From assembly GCF_009905375.1 (NCBI RefSeq), contig NC_133647.1:43871794-43935793 (forward strand): a stretch of DNA of 64,000 nt, given 5' to 3'. This document shows, piece by piece, positions 35,609 to 47,535 of the stretch. The DNA comes from Apium graveolens. Lineage: Eukaryota; Streptophyta; Magnoliopsida; Apiales; Apiaceae. The translations under genes were made by a program, and so were the position numbers. The notes under the pieces were generated by a model. The model ran no database searches. It was not told the origin of the DNA and saw only the letters and a program-made list of their open reading frames with translations. Numbering within the stretch: the stretch's first letter is position 1; every line of letters begins with the position of its first letter.

Positions 35609-37911
35609 ATGTCTGACACAGAAACTCCAACTAAGCCTACCAAAACTGAGGAATCATCAAAGACATCAACTCAGAGTCGATATGAGACTATCAGAGTTCC
35701 CATATTGAGACCATCTGAATATCCCATATGGAAGGTAAGGATGACCATGTTTCTGGAAGCAACAGATCCAGAATACCTTGATAGAATCAAGGAAGGGCCT
35801 CACAAACCTACCAAGCTCGCTGTTGTAGTTGCAGGTGAAGCAGCAATGACCGTACCAAAGGAAAAGAATGATTACACTGCTGAAGATATAGCATCTATTG
35901 CTAAGGATGCAAAGGTACGTCACTTATTGCATAGTGCCATTGATAATGTAATGTCAAACAGGGTAATCAACTGCAAGACTGCTAAGGAGATATGGGATGC
36001 ACTGGAGACAAGGTGTCAAGGAACTGAAACAGTTAAGAAGAACAGGAAGACAATACTCACTCAAGAGTATGAACACTTTGACTCTAGGACTAATGAGTCA
36101 TTGACTGATGTATATGATAGATTTGTCAAACTCTTGAATGACTTGTCATTAGTAAATAAGGAGTATGATCTTGAAGATACAAACCTCAAATTCCTGTTAG
36201 CTCTTCCTGAATGTTGGGATTTGAAGGCAACAACAATAAGAGACAACTACAATCTTGATGAAACAACTCTTGATGAAATCTATGGAATGCTCAAGACTCA
36301 TGAACTTGAGATGGAACAAAGAAGCAAGAGGAAAGGAGGAAAGTCAAGGACAGTTGCTCTCAAGGTTGAAGAGGAATCCCCCAAACCACCTTCCTCAAAG
36401 AAAGATAAGGGTAAAGCTCTTATCATAAAATCTGATACTGAGTCATCAAGTTCTGAGAGTGATGATGACTCAGATTCTGAAAGCTTGCCTGAAACTGATG
36501 CTGATGAGGAGATGATGAAGCTGTGTGCTCTTATGGTGAAAGGAATCACAAAGATTGCATACAGGAAGTTCAGGAAGGGAAAGAAGTTTTCCAGGAAAGG
36601 CATAAGTTCTGATAAGAAGAATTTCAGAAGATCTGAAGGAAGAGGAGGAAAGTCTGACAGAGGAGATTACGCTAATGTTAAATGTTATAATTGTGGTGAG
36701 AAAGGCCACATATCTCCTGATTGCAAGAAGACCAAGAATGACAAAGGCAAAGCTCTTGTCACAAAGCAGAAAAGCTGGACAGACACCTCAGACTCTGAAA
36801 GTGAGGAGAACTATGCATTGATGGCAAATGCTGATAAATCAAGTTCTGAGAGCAGTTCTGAAGGTGCTGAAACAAAGGTACCTCAGACTACTTATGCTTT
36901 TCATACTGATGATATTAATGAGTTGAGAAGATATCTTAAAACCATGTTTGTTAGTTATAGAGATCAAACTTTAACATGTGAAAGATTAACTTCTGAAAAT
37001 CTTGCTTTTAGGAAAGAAATGATTTCTTAGAAAAAGAGTTAGTCATGTTTCATCAAACTCAGCAGGATAGAGATGATGCTTTTTATGTTAGGGATGAAGT
37101 GCTAAAAATGAATGAATCTCTAAAAACTGAGTTAGAAAAGGAGAGAGAGATTATCAGAACTTGGACTAACTCTGGCAAAACAACTCAAAATTTGCTAAGC
37201 AGTGGAAACTGGAAAGAGGGCTTAGGCTATGGAGAAAATAAAAAAGGAACTGTAGAAATTAAGCCTGTTGATAAGCAAAAGCCGAAGTTAAAACCTGTTA
37301 AGTTTGTAACTGAAAAATCCGAAAATGAGAAATCAGAAGTTAAAAAGGAATTAGCTTCTGACAAACTAAAACAGGAAAAGACAGCTGAAGTTAACATAGG
37401 CTTAATGACAAAGAAGCAGCTTAAGCATAAGCTGAAAGATGTTAAGAATGCAAACAAGGTAAAATCACCTAGGAAAAACAGGAATGGAAAGGAAGGTGTG
37501 AATAAAAGCAATAACTATAAATCTGTTCCTGATGCTCCTAGGAAAGCATGTCATAACTGTGGAAGTTCTAACCATCTGGCTTCTTTTTGCAGGAAGAATA
37601 AGAATATTAACTCCTTATCTACAAAGTCAGGAGTTAAGAGTCAGTCTGTTAGATACAAACCACAAAATCCTTGTTTTCATTGTGGTAGTTTATGGCATTC
37701 CATTTATACTTGTAAGGAATATCATAGTTTGTACTATGATTATTATCAAATAAAACCTTCTTTAAAGAAAGTTTCTGTTGTTCCTTCTAGTATAAGTTCT
37801 GATAAGAAAACTGTTAACATAAAATCTGATGTTAAATCCGCTGCAAATGTTAACAAACCTAAAAAGGCCAAAGGATCCAAGCAAGTCTGGGTCCTTAAAA
37901 CTAATAATTAG
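35609..37911 (+). pseudogene. Copia-2 Gag, one frameshift
   Basis: Start chosen at ATG 35609 (MSDTETPTKPTK), the first ATG after the primer site. Residues about 30 to 230 form the copia Gag core (YPIWKVRMTMFLEA, CKTAKEIWDALETRCQG, LTQEYEHF). A Ser/Asp-rich stretch follows, then a CCHC knuckle CYNCGEKGHISPDC (about residue 358). The frame stops at TAG 37028..37030; the next frame reads DFLEKELVMFHQTQQDRDD, so a one-base indel lies near 37010. The second part (to 37911) is a charged helix plus two more CCHC motifs, CHNCGSSNHLASFC and CFHCGSLWHSIYTC. Gag would assemble the particle and bind RNA. Confidence 0.92.
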
Positions 37912-37923
37912 TGGTCTTTTTGA

Positions 37924-39282
37924 TTGCAGGGCAACAGGAAAAATATTTTAGTTCTGGACAGTGGATGTTCAGGACATATGACTGGAAATAAGGCCCTGCT
38001 ATCAGACTTTGTGGAGAAAGCTGGCCCAAGTGTTTCTTATGGAGATGGCAACATTGGAAAAACTTTGGGATATGGCAATATCAATCTTGGGAATGTCATT
38101 ATTAAAGATGTAGCTCTGGTCTCAGGACTTAAACACAACTTACTGAGTATAAGTCAAATCTGTGACAGAGGTTATCATGTTGATTTCTTTGCAGAACATT
38201 GTGAAATAGTTAGTAAATCTAAAGGAAAAATTGTTCTGAAGGGATTCAGGCGTGGTAACATTTATGAAGCTAAGCTTTCAACAAGTTCTGATGGTTCTGC
38301 AATCTGTTTAGTGAGTAGAGCCTCAACTGAAGAAAGCTGGAATTGGCACAAGAAACTCTCTCATTTAAACTTCAACAAGATAAATGAACTGATCAAGAAA
38401 GATCTTGTGAGAGGACTGCCAAAATCAGTGTTTGTTCCTGATGGTCTTTGTGACTCATGTCAGAAGGCTAAACAAAGAAAATCTTCGTTCAAGAGCAAGA
38501 CTGAATCATCAATTCTTGAGCCTTATTATCTACTTCATGTTGATCTATTTGGTCCAGTGAATGTCATGTCTATTGCAAAGAAGAAATATGCGTTGGTCAT
38601 AGTAGATGAGTTCACCAGATACACATGGGTGTATTTCTTGCACACAAAAAGTGAAACTGCATCTATCCTGATTGATCATGTCAAACATCTGGATAAATTG
38701 ATCAAAGATTCTGTGAAAATTTTGAGGAGTGATAATGGCACTGAATTCAAGAATTTGATAATAGAAGAGTTCTGCAAAAATCATGGAATAAAGCAGGAAT
38801 TTTCTGCTCCTGGAACTCCACAGCAAAATGGAGTTGTTGAAAGGAAGAATAGAACTCTAATTGAAGCTGCACGAACAATGCTTGAAGAAGCAAAGCTTCC
38901 AACCTATTTATGGGCTGAAGCTGTGCAGACTGCTTGTTTTACTCAAAATGCAACACTCATTAACAAGCATGGAAAAACACCATATGAGATGGTGAAGAAC
39001 AAGAAGCCAAATCTCAAATACTTTCATGTATTTGGATGTAAGTGTTTTGTTCTCAAGACTCATCCTGAACAGCTATCCAAGTTTGATCTAAAAGCTGATG
39101 AGGGAATCTTTGTAGGATATCCACTTTCTACAAAAGCCTTCAGAGTCTATAATTTGAGAACAAAAGTGGTCATGGAATCTATCAATGTCTCTTTTGATGA
39201 CAAGAAGATCACTGGACTTGAAGATTGCATTGATCATGATAAGCTGAGATTTGAAAATGAAGATTCATATTCTGATACCTGA
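37924..39282 (+). pseudogene. Copia-2 protease and integrase
   Basis: In frame with the second part of Gag but separated by TAG and TGA (37909..37911 and 37921..37923). It starts QGNRKN. Protease motif LDSGCSGHMTGN is at about residue 11. GAG-pre-integrase with HHCC (WHKKLSHLNF ... CDSCQKAKQ) follows, then the integrase core with all catalytic residues: D in LHVDLFGPVNV, D in LRSDNGTEFKN, E in QQNGVVERKNRTL. It ends with a TGA at 39280..39282 that lies inside the acidic linker; the same frame goes on into RT, so this is a nonsense mutation. Otherwise the sequence looks functional. Confidence 0.93.
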
Positions 39283-41274
39283 AGTCCTGACAGTCTAAGT
39301 CCTGATACTGTAAATTCTGATGGATTAAACTCTGATGTTATTGAAACTGTGGTGACTACGTCAAAGGAAGATGCACCAATGCAGGGGGAGCATACTCAAG
39401 ATATTATCACATCTCAAGAAGCATCAGAACATACATCTGGCTCTTCAAATTCTGATTCGTCAAGTTCTGATAAGCCAAGTACTGACAGTACTGAAAATCT
39501 AAATACTGAAGGATCCAACTCAGAGAGCATAGTTTCAGGGGGAGCATCAGAAAATGAAACCGAAGACAGCATGAATCATGGGGGAGCATCCAGTTCTAGA
39601 GAAAATCTTCCATCTGCAAGGAAGTGGACAAAATCACATACACCTGACTTAATAATTGGAAATCCTGAGGCAGATGTCAGAACTAGAACAGGTACTTCGA
39701 ATGAATGTCTTTACAATTCTTTTCTCTCTCAGTCTGAGCCAAAGAAAGTGGAAGAAGCTCTTCAAGATGCTGATTGGGTGCAAGCAATGCAGGAAGAGTT
39801 GAATGAATTTGAAAGAAACAAAGTCTGGACCTTAGTGCCAAGACCCAAGAATAGATCGGTTGTTGGTACAAAGTGGGTATTCAGAAACAAAACTGACAGT
39901 GATGGCATAATTGTAAGGAACAAGGCAAGGCTGGTTGCAAAAGGATATTCTCAACAGGAGGGAATTGACTATGATGAAACATTTGCTCCAGTTGCTAGGT
40001 TAGAAGCCATAAGGATATTCATGGCTTATGCTGCTCACAAAAAGTTTACTGTCTTTCAAATGGATGTGAAAAGTGCTTTTCTCAATGGAGAATTGGAAGA
40101 GGAAGTATATGTTGAACAACCTCCAGGCTTTGTAGATTCCAAACATCCAGATTATGTCTACAGGCTTGATAAAGCACTTTATGGACTTAAGCAAGCTCCT
40201 AGAGCATGGTATGAGACTTTAGCTCAGTTTCTTCTGGAAAGTGGATTCAACAGAGGAACTATTGACAAAACATTGTTCTATCTCAACCATGGCAAGGACT
40301 TACTTTTGATCCAGATTTATGTTGATGATATTATTTTTGGGTCTCCAAATGACAAACTTTGCAAAAAGTTTGCCAACCTAATGCAGTCAAGATATCAGAT
40401 GAGTATGATGGGAGAACTTAGTTATTTTCTGGGCCTTCAAGTCAAGCAGAGTGAAGAAGGAACTTTTATTTGTCAATCTAAGTACACCAGAAACTTGCTA
40501 AAAAAATTTGGAATGCAAGACTGTTCAAGTGCATCCACTCCCATGGCCACTGCAACAAAACTGGATAAGGATACTGGTAATTCAGTAGATATTACTGATT
40601 ACAGAGGTATGATTGGCTCACTTCTCTATCTAACTGCTAGTAGACCAGATATCATGTTTGCTACCTGTCTTTGTGCAAGATTTCAAGCAGATCCAAGAGA
40701 ACCTCACTTAACAGCTGTAAAAAGAATCTTTAAGTATCTTAAAGGAACAGCTGATCTAGGATTATGGTATCCTAGAGAATCAGATTTTAAATTAATAGGT
40801 TACTCAGATGCAGATTTTGCAGGTTGTAAAATTGACAGGAAAAGCACAAGTGGTAGCTGCCAATTTCTTGGAGGCAGGTTGGTTTCTTGGTATAGCAAGA
40901 AACAAAAGTCAATTTCCACATCAACTGCAGAAGCATAGTATATTGCTGCAGGAAGCTGCTGTGCACAGATTCTCTGGATGAAGAATCAGTTACTAGATTA
41001 TGGGTTAACGTATTTCAAAATCCCTATTTACTGTGATAATCAAAGTGCTATTGCTATGACAGGTAATCCAGTTCAACACTCTATGACAAAGCACATCAGC
41101 ATCAGGTACCATTTCATCAGGGAACATGTGGATGAAGGTACAGTGGAATTGCATTTTGTTCCCACAGATCAACAAGTAGCAGATATCTTCACAAAACCAC
41201 TGTGTGAAGCTACCTTTTCAAAATTGGTAAATGAACTTGGAATGATTTCAGGTTCTTTCTCTAAATCTGCTTAA
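39283..41274 (+). pseudogene. Copia-2 reverse transcriptase and RNase H
   Basis: A Ser/Asp/Thr linker carries three GGGGGAGCAT tracts (about 39384, 39538, 39582). RT blocks follow: [72 protein letters not shown] and active site YVDDIIFGS. RNase H has [18 protein letters not shown], then STAEA and a TAG (40936..40938) where Glu is expected (STAEAEY). The frame resumes and ends with CDNQSAIAM, HISIRYHFIREHV, VADIFTKPL. It would copy the RNA genome; one nonsense codon in RNase H breaks it. Confidence 0.94.
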
Positions 41275-42603
41275 ACTTGTTCTATGTTATCAGACTTTAT
41301 GATCAGTATTTACAGAATTAATCTCTTTGTTTATTCTGTGCATTAATTGATAAATGTCTTTAAGTACTGACTGTTGTCTGATATATGTTTCTAAACTCTG
41401 ATAAGTGATATGTCTGTTTCAGTAACTATTCAATCCTATGAGGATAACTGTGCTAGATACTGACCTACTAGTCTTCAATAAACAAATGATCCCATGAAAG
41501 AAGTAATTATTTCTGTGGAAATCTTATGACACAAGCAAATTCTGATAACTGAGCTTAGTTAAGTTTACTTTGTATATCTTATTACTAAGTCACAAATTAG
41601 AATAATGCTACTCATCTGTTTAAGTTCTGATTCTAGTAAAACTGCTGAATGTACTAAGTGCTGATAAACCTCACTTATCAAAAGAAGAAGAACAATAATC
41701 AAAGAATAATATCAGGTACTCCTTTGAGATCTAGAGTAAAAATGTGAAAGGGACGACCCAAGTGCATTGCTGGTATTAAGTAAATATGCATTAGAAAAGC
41801 AAAATATTTTCTTGGTGACTTTTCACACTCTATGATTACTGGAGAAATACTCTGATAATAGCATAAATTCTGATAAACAGTCGTGACTCACTTACACTGA
41901 GAAGCCTCTGTAAAATAGAATTTCAAAAGATGCATAAAATTAGCACAAAAACAGTAGAGGTGAACTCATGCATAACTCATTTATCAGTAGGTTTCAGGAT
42001 AATGGCAGCTCTTTAGCAAAATTTTAATTATGACTTATTTCTAAGATGTACTGAAGTAGATCAGACTTTACTCTTTATCTGTTATTTAGCTTAATGCACA
42101 CACACATCACTCCATATGAATGATGAAATTTCTGTGGTGGTCTATGTTATTTTAGATCAACAGTCATTGTCACTTTTGCACAAATTCTGAGGACAAGTTC
42201 TAGTTACACGTTCTGATGATTAAGTTCTGACGTTCATAACTAAGAACTTGTATGAGTATTTACTAAGATAGATATTCCTTGTTCGAGTTAAGACATTATG
42301 TTCTGATGACTGTTAAGTTCTGGTATAGGTCTAAGTTCTGATTTTTCAGTCTAACCCTTTACTTGACTTATCTGTGAGTAAAATTTGGTAACAGTCTCAG
42401 ATTAATTTCGAAATATTGAAGTGGAAGATTAATAGTCTATGGTTAAAACATAATGGCACTCGTCCTTGAACAGTTCACTCTTGTTACATGTGTACATTCC
42501 TTTTCCAATGACTGTTATTCTTTTTCAAAGTCTAGGGAGACGAGGTAGAATTAATTCTACCTGTCTGCATTCAATATCTTTGTGTCTCTTGGCATTCTCA
42601 TGC
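41275..42603 (+). other. Copia-2 spacer between pol and ORF3, first part
   Basis: No convincing ORF. It holds many copies and variants of the family motif, exact at 41622 and 42333. Parts are recognisable in Copia-3 on the other strand (56430..57011). Confidence 0.7.
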
Positions 42604-42611
42604 CTATATAT
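42604..42611 (+). promoter_or_regulatory. TATA-like box ahead of the small ORF
   Basis: CTATATAT, 75 to 82 bp upstream of the ATG at 42686, followed by a CT-rich leader. Prediction only. Confidence 0.4.
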
Positions 42612-42685
42612 GCAACCACTTCACATTAGTCTTCTCATCACACTTGTATCACAAATTCAGTCTTGTTTTTCATTTACTATCACAA

Positions 42686-42931
42686 ATGGCTGAATTTGGC
42701 TGGTTCTACAATTACGGTGATGAGACTGTGCATGTCTTTTTGAATGGAATTTCAACTCCCTACCATATCACCAACATCCCTCACAATCTCTGGATTCAAT
42801 TTCCAGAGGTTATCAAACGTGATCTGGTGGCCGTTCGAAGAGACCTTCACCTTCGTCGTATCCGTCAGCAAGAGCGAATCATTCGACTCGCTATCTTGTT
42901 TGTCGAAGATAGGAAGAGGAGGATGACTTAA
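42686..42931 (+). CDS. Small ORF in Copia-2 between pol and ORF3, unknown
   Basis: 81 codons from ATG 42686 (MAEFGWFYNYGDETVHVF). The first half is hydrophobic/aromatic (GISTPYHITNIPHNLWIQFPEVI). The second half is strongly basic and helical (RRDLHLRRIRQQERIIRLAILF, KRRMT). No known motif recognised. A TATA-like box lies upstream and an AT-rich, poly(A)-signal-like tail (AATGAAAA near 43078) downstream, so it has the look of a tiny transcription unit. The matching spacer in Copia-3 lacks it. It may be captured host sequence or chance; coding status is uncertain. Confidence 0.4.
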   Translation: MAEFGWFYNYGDETVHVFLNGISTPYHITNIPHNLWIQFPEVIKRDLVAVRRDLHLRRIRQQERIIRLAILFVEDRKRRMT

Positions 42932-43458
42932 TCTCATCTTCTTCCTGTTCTTCTTCATCCTCAGCTTTGTCAGGCTTCTTAGCTAAGACTAAAGCTGTTG
43001 ACGTTAGGATTAGAAGCTTAGGGAAAATCTTGTATTGATGTAATTTCTATTTCATATATGTATTGACTTGATATATTAATGAAAATTGTTTTTACTTCAA
43101 GATTTTGTCTCTGAGTTATTTTATCTGTGTTGTTAAATCCTGCTTGATATTCTGATGACCATTTAAATTTTGTCTTTATTTAAGTTCTGATTCTTTGTCA
43201 GCACTTATTCATCGAAATTATCTCGGTCATTTTTAACATGATTCATTTTCAGAATATTAATGTTGCAGTGAAAAACAATTCAATCAGTGCTAACGGTTTC
43301 AATTTTGAATTAAACCTGTGTCTCTTGATAACTGAAATGGTTTTTTCCTTGAAACAAGGCAACTGGATAAGTAATCATTCCTGTTTTCTCGAGCCCAGTA
43401 ACTACCCGTTATTACTGCATGTCTGACAGGTGTCCAACGGTAACATTCTTTTTTAGAG

Positions 43459-43465
43459 TATAAGA
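43459..43465 (+). promoter_or_regulatory. Putative TATA box for Copia-2 ORF3
   Basis: TATAAGA at 43459, then a CT-rich leader of about 130 nt to the ORF3 ATG at 43622. Copia-1 and Copia-3 have an equivalent A/T box plus CT-rich leader before ORF3. Prediction only. Confidence 0.45.
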
Positions 43466-43621
43466 ACAACAGAGAGAAGATTTCTTTAATCTTTTACTTT
43501 CTTTATACTTTATCTCTCTTCTTACTTTTACTCTCTTTCTCATTCTTTCTCACGTTGGTTTTACATACAGACATTATCTCACACACCTAACAGGCATACT
43601 TGAATTTCAATATTTTTTCAC

Positions 43622-46600
43622 ATGGCACCAAAGGATTTAATCATTGATGGAGCAAAGTTTGTTCCAAACAACTATGCTGCAATTCTTGATCATGCTGAAG
43701 CTCCATCTGAATTGCATTTTGTGCAAGATCTTCTTGCACATAGTGAGGTTGGGTACGCCTTAACTCAGCCTGAATTATTTTCAAGTCAACAAGTTCTGCG
43801 GTTCTGGAGGACTGGAGTTTATGATGATAGTGGTAAATGAGGAACTCCCAGTATTATCTTCCAAGTGGGTGACTCATCCTATGTAGTCACTCCTGGTACA
43901 GTACGAAGAGCATTACATCTTCCAGAAGATTGTACCTTCTCTATACCAGAGGAATCAGACCTTCGGGGGTTAATGACTGATTTGGGATATGAAAAGAGTC
44001 TGACGAAACTTGGACAGTTGAAACGGGCTAATATCAGAAGAGAATGGAGTTTCTTCTTCGATTGCATCACCAAGGCTTTTGGCAACAAGTGTTCAAATTT
44101 TGATGCCATCCCAATTCTGAGTCAGCACATCGGGTATGCTATTATCCATCAAACTCATTTTGATTTTGCAACTGGAATAATTGGTTTTATTGGGGATAGG
44201 ATGACAGAGGATCGAGATGTTGTTTATTTTGCTAGATTCTGTCAACTTATTTATACGTATTGTACTGCTGAACCCCAGTTAGTCAGCACTCAAACCCCAC
44301 CTTTTAAGGTTGCAAAAAGGTACTTTAACGACCTGATAAATGCTGACACAAAGAAATCAATGGTGAGACAATTACAGATTCCTCAGTCTGTGAAACAGAT
44401 TCTGGTAAATGCTGATCCAGCTACTTACAAATCTGTTTACTCAAATGTTCAACCAACTCACCATAACCAAAATCCATCAACCTCAGTCCCTACCTCTCAT
44501 TCTACTCAACCTACCCTCAGAACTTATCTCAAATCCTATCTCTCCACTTCACAGACTGCTCAACCTTCTTCTTCAGCACCTACTGTGAAGCCTACATCCT
44601 CTAAGCCAAAGAGAACAAAGACTGTTCCTCAAACATCTCAGAAGAAGAGGAGGATTACTTTGAGAGATGAATCAGATTCTGAGGATCAGATTCCCTCTTC
44701 AGAACCTATGATTTATGAAGCTGAGAAGGCAACTTCTCAGAAGGATTCTGCAATTGGGGGTTCTAGGCTTCTCAAGAGGCTTAGACGTATGACGGTTCCT
44801 GCAACTCCCAAGGAATCCAAATCAACAAGGAAGTACAAGAAACAGAGGGCACAGAGGCCAGTTTCAGATGATGAGGAGGAAGCAGCTAAGGAAGGGGATC
44901 AGGAATCTCTGATCTCACAAGACAAGGAATTTGCTCCAGTCACTTCTTCTCCATCAACTCCATCTCAGGAACCTGTATCTGACAAGGCTAATTCACCTTC
45001 TATATCTCTTGTTGATCCAGGCACAAGTGCTGAAATTGATATTCAGAACTTGGTTGTGCCTGAAATACTTCTCTTAGAAGCTCCAACAGCAAATAATCCT
45101 TCCACAACACCTGTTACTGATGCTGTTCAAACTCCTGAGTTATCACTAACACCTTCTCTGCATCAAGATGATGATCAGATATTAGGTGAGCATCAGGATA
45201 TGGCTGTTGATCAGAACTTAGTATCAGATCAGCAATTAAGGATGTTGAAGCCTCCATTGCTACTCATACAGTTGTCTTATCAGAAGATACTGATTCTTTA
45301 AGTTCTGATGCTGCAAATGTTGGAGATACTGGTGAAGCTGCTACAACTGTAGATGCTGATGAAGCAGGTCCTTCAGGACATACTCCTCCACTGACTCTTC
45401 CTAAGTCTGAACTGCTAAAGGAGTTTGTTATCAGGGATGCACCAGTACCTTGGAGTGAAACTCCTGCAGGTCAGGAGTGGACTAAGGAATGGAACTCAGT
45501 TTCATGTGTTCCAAATGCTTTACATCTTGCTGAGCACTTGACTAAAGCTGATGAAATGTTACATTCTGATGATTTTAAAATCCAGCTTAGAGTCACTGCA
45601 TTGAGTACTAAACATCTACAAGGTCTTCATTCCAACACTCATGCAGAGCTACACAAGATTCAGGAGAACTTTATTAAACAGGAACAAGTTTGGAAACTTG
45701 ATAAGAAAAAGTTCTTCCAACCTACCATTGACAGGGTTGCTTATATTGAGAAAACTCAAGAGAAGCAACAAGCTCAGATTGATCAAATTCTGACAAATCA
45801 AGCTTCTCAGCAATCGCATCTTACTGAAATCCAGACCTCAGTGGAACTACTTATCTCTCTTTTATTACCTGCTGATGCCAAAAAGGGGGAGAAGGTAATT
45901 AAGTCCAAATGCAAAACCAACAAGTCACTGCAAGGAAAGGATGATGGAAAAGATGACCAAGGAAACTCTGGAATGGGTGGTGGTCATAGTCAAGGTAGAA
46001 GGTTTACATCAAGACAAGCTAGTCACAGAACAAGTTCTGATACTGGGAAAAGAATAAGTTCTGCTGCTGGTAAAAGGATAAGTTCTGATGAACTTCTAGA
46101 TCTTGATGAGGAAATGTCAAGACAGTTATTTCTTCAAGAAAATCCAGGGATGGACTTGGAAAGTTTAAAGGAAGAAGAAGCCAGACTTAAATCAGAGAAA
46201 GTCACATCTAAATCTGAAGCTTCTGGTAAAAAGTTACTTCCAAAACCTAAAGGCATTGTGATCAAAGAAAGGATACATACTGAAGAAACTTTGGCTAGAT
46301 CACAACCACAGATAGATCCAAGATCCAAGGGTAAAGAAAAGGTTGGTGAACCTATCAAGCCTTATGTACCTCCTGAGGAAGAAGAAATTACTGATGGAAA
46401 AGATAATCTTGCTCTGACTTCAAGAAAAGTTCTTAAAACAACCTCTGACATGGCTCAAGTTGTTCAGAGTCAAGAAATTGTAAGTTCTGATATTCAGAAG
46501 AAGCAAGTAACCTCTGACAGTGCTCAAGTTAACTTGATATCAGAAAATAAATCTAAAACACTCCTACCAGGATTCACTAAAGCAAAACAGACTCAATCTT

Positions 46601-47328
46601 TGAAGGCTACTTCAAGTGGTTTTGAAGCAAGAGTAGTTACTGGAAAGGAAGCTAGAGATAAAACTGGATTGGGAAGTGCTGATGAAAGAAGAGTACACAA
46701 CACTACCGATGATCCAACTTCCTTGAGTGAACCAGGTATTGGAGCAACTCCTGAGAGATTGAATCAACTAGAATCTGTACAGATGGTTTACCATACCTTC
46801 TTGAAAGAATACATCATGTTGTATTTCATGACAGATGGTAGGGTTTATCATATAAGACAAAATGCCATTCCATTGAAGTATTTTGAAGAATTGGAGCATG
46901 TATTATTCTTACTTCAAGTGGATGACAGAATAACAGAGACTGCTGCAAACTACTTAAAGGAACAGATTCAGAGACAGAAAAGACTTTATTCTGTTAAGTC
47001 TGACAGCAGATATGTTCCAAAGTACAGAAATCACAATGGTGATATTGTTGATATGAAGCCTAATACTGCACAGATCAGAACATATCTTGGTATTAAGGGG
47101 CTTGAATTCAATCTAGAGTCTAACAAAGCTTATGTCATAAGACTAGATCGGGAGTTGAGAAAAGCAAAGATTAATGATCTCAGAGCTGCAATATTTCAAA
47201 CTGGTGAAGATATTGCAGAGCTTAAAGATGTCAAACGGAGAATGATTGATGAACTCAGATATGCTGAGAAATGTTTGTTGAAGAATTATCTCAGAACAAC
47301 TCCTGACATCAGAGAGATCAGAAAATGA
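43622..47328 (+). pseudogene. Copia-2 ORF3: large extra protein after pol (about 1,230 aa), two breaks
   Basis: It starts MAPKDLIIDGAKFVPNNYA at 43622. An in-frame TGA at 43838..43840 (Gly-like position) and a one-base loss near 45239 break it; reading across both gives one frame to 47328. Layout: N-terminal domain (residues 1 to about 260) with SNFDAI, FDFATGIIGFIGD and VVYFARFCQLIYTYC; Ser/Thr/Pro-rich linker with basic NLS-like patches (KPKRTKT, QKKRRI, KYKKQR); middle block (VPWSETPAGQEWTKEW, a coiled coil around IDQILTNQASQQ, then AKKGEK); Lys/Glu-rich stretch; C-terminal helical domain (YFMTDGRVYHI, YFEELEHVLFLLQV) ending IREIRK. No signal peptide or membrane segment, so it does not look like an envelope protein. 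Homologues occur in Copia-1, -3 and -4. Function unknown. Confidence 0.8.
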
Positions 47329-47521
47329 TGAAGCCAAGTCGAAGATCTACAACTGCTTAAATTCTGATATTTATACAGATTGAAGTTGTTATCAGAAGTT
47401 GAATTGGTAAAAACTTTAAGGACTGTAAGTTGTAGTTATCTTGTCTATTTCTCATGCATTTGTACTTAATGTTTTTGACATCATCAAATATTTGTTAAAC
47501 TTGTATATTTTGTTAATTTAC

Positions 47522-47535
47522 AAGTTGGGGGAGAT
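47522..47535 (+). other. Copia-2 polypurine tract
   Basis: AAGTTGGGGGAGAT directly before the 3' LTR at 47536. Copia-3 has the same tract. Confidence 0.85.

Noticed and set aside
43622..47328. ORF3 as an envelope gene
   Set aside because: No signal peptide, membrane helix or fusion-type motif is visible in the four copies; basic nuclear-type patches argue otherwise.
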